Assembly (NCBI GenBank): GCA_037178855.1
Contig: JASJZC010000005.1
Coordinates: 3,596,001-3,660,000, forward strand
DNA from: Oscheius sp. JU75
Taxonomy: Eukaryota; Nematoda; Chromadorea; Rhabditida; Rhabditidae
DNA length: 64,000 nucleotides
Direction of reading: 5' to 3'
Shown: in pieces, positions 63,768 to 64,000 of the stretch
How positions within the stretch are numbered: the first letter of the stretch is position 1
How the letters are laid out: every line of letters starts with the position of its first letter
Translations under genes and position numbers: made by a program
The notes under the pieces: model-generated
Told to the model about the DNA's origin: nothing
Seen by the model: only the letters and a program-made list of their open reading frames with translations
Database searches by the model: none

Positions 63768-64000
63768 ATGTTCCCAGCATATCAGGATACAGGAGAAAGA
63801 AGCCGTTCCACCGAACCGAATGAGAACCAGCAAAGTTACAGCTCTTTCCCCGATTCCAGACATCAAAATCAACGAGATTACGCCGAAGAAAGTCAAATCA
63901 AGGAGATCAGACGACGAGTGAGTTGCCTTTTTACTGTTGCAATTCGTTGAATTTAGAAAGCAGCGCGAGATGCCGCCGAAGAGAAAATAAAACGAATGAA
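63768..64000 (+). CDS. Start of an unknown gene, truncated by window end
   Basis: MFPAYQDTGERSRSTEPNEN opens a glutamine- and serine-rich N-terminus. A 39-nt intron (63917-63957) joins EIRRR to KAARDAAEEKIKRM, which looks like the start of a charged coiled coil. The family is not recognisable from 60-odd residues. Confidence 0.5.

Overview
The window is animal nuclear DNA, almost certainly from a nematode with a compact genome. The evidence is a transthyretin-like (TTR) secreted protein, a secreted protein with a nematode DB module, a Clc-like four-pass protein, and nematode-type splice acceptors (TTTCAG). Most introns I could place are only about 36-45 nt, and many genes sit a few hundred bases apart on either strand. 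The species cannot be named from sequence alone; introns this short argue against Caenorhabditis elegans itself. All gene models below were assembled by hand from open frames, GT/AG sites and protein-family knowledge, so individual exon edges are predictions.

Layout. 0.5-7.1 kb: two tandem minus-strand paralogues built from a repeated ~150-residue module that I do not recognise. 7.2-7.9 kb: an unassigned minus-strand coding stretch. 9.2-12.0 kb: signal peptide peptidase (+) and a Clc-like membrane protein (-). 12.1-22.3 kb: a rearranged zone with three broken copies of a UBE2L3-like E2 gene, two copies of a segmental duplication each carrying a different small DNA transposon at a site that is empty in the other copy, a foldback element, a sequence-identical inverted copy of part of an ABCG gene, and the intact ABCG gene lying inside a 2.5 kb intron of the GPI-anchor gene PIGQ. 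22.5-27.5 kb: mitochondrial phosphate carrier (-), prefoldin 1 (+), UDP-N-acetylglucosamine pyrophosphorylase (+). 28.5-33.5 kb: tailless-type nuclear receptor (+), Rap-like GTPase and APMAP-like protein (-). 34.5-39.0 kb: STAT (+) and a divergent Ras-like GTPase (+). 40.4-45.4 kb: Shal/Kv4 potassium channel (+) with a 6-nt microexon, and the DB-module secreted protein (-). 46.8-57.8 kb: inositol 1,4,5-trisphosphate receptor (+). 58.2-63.2 kb: Pumilio/PUF protein (-), TTR-like protein (+), Wnt ligand (+). 63.8 kb to the end: start of a further gene.

Functional links are mostly those of ordinary neighbours, but several same-strand pairs (module protein B/A, phosphate carrier/PIGQ, APMAP/Rap, STAT/Ras-like) are only about 125-175 bp apart. 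Three of these gaps carry an AATAAA signal, and two of those three (phosphate carrier/PIGQ and STAT/Ras-like) also have a clear acceptor-like CAG just before the downstream ATG, which is what trans-spliced nematode operons look like. The least explained parts are the module-protein pair, the PIGQ/ABCG nesting with its duplications, and the Shal microexon flanked by two related introns.
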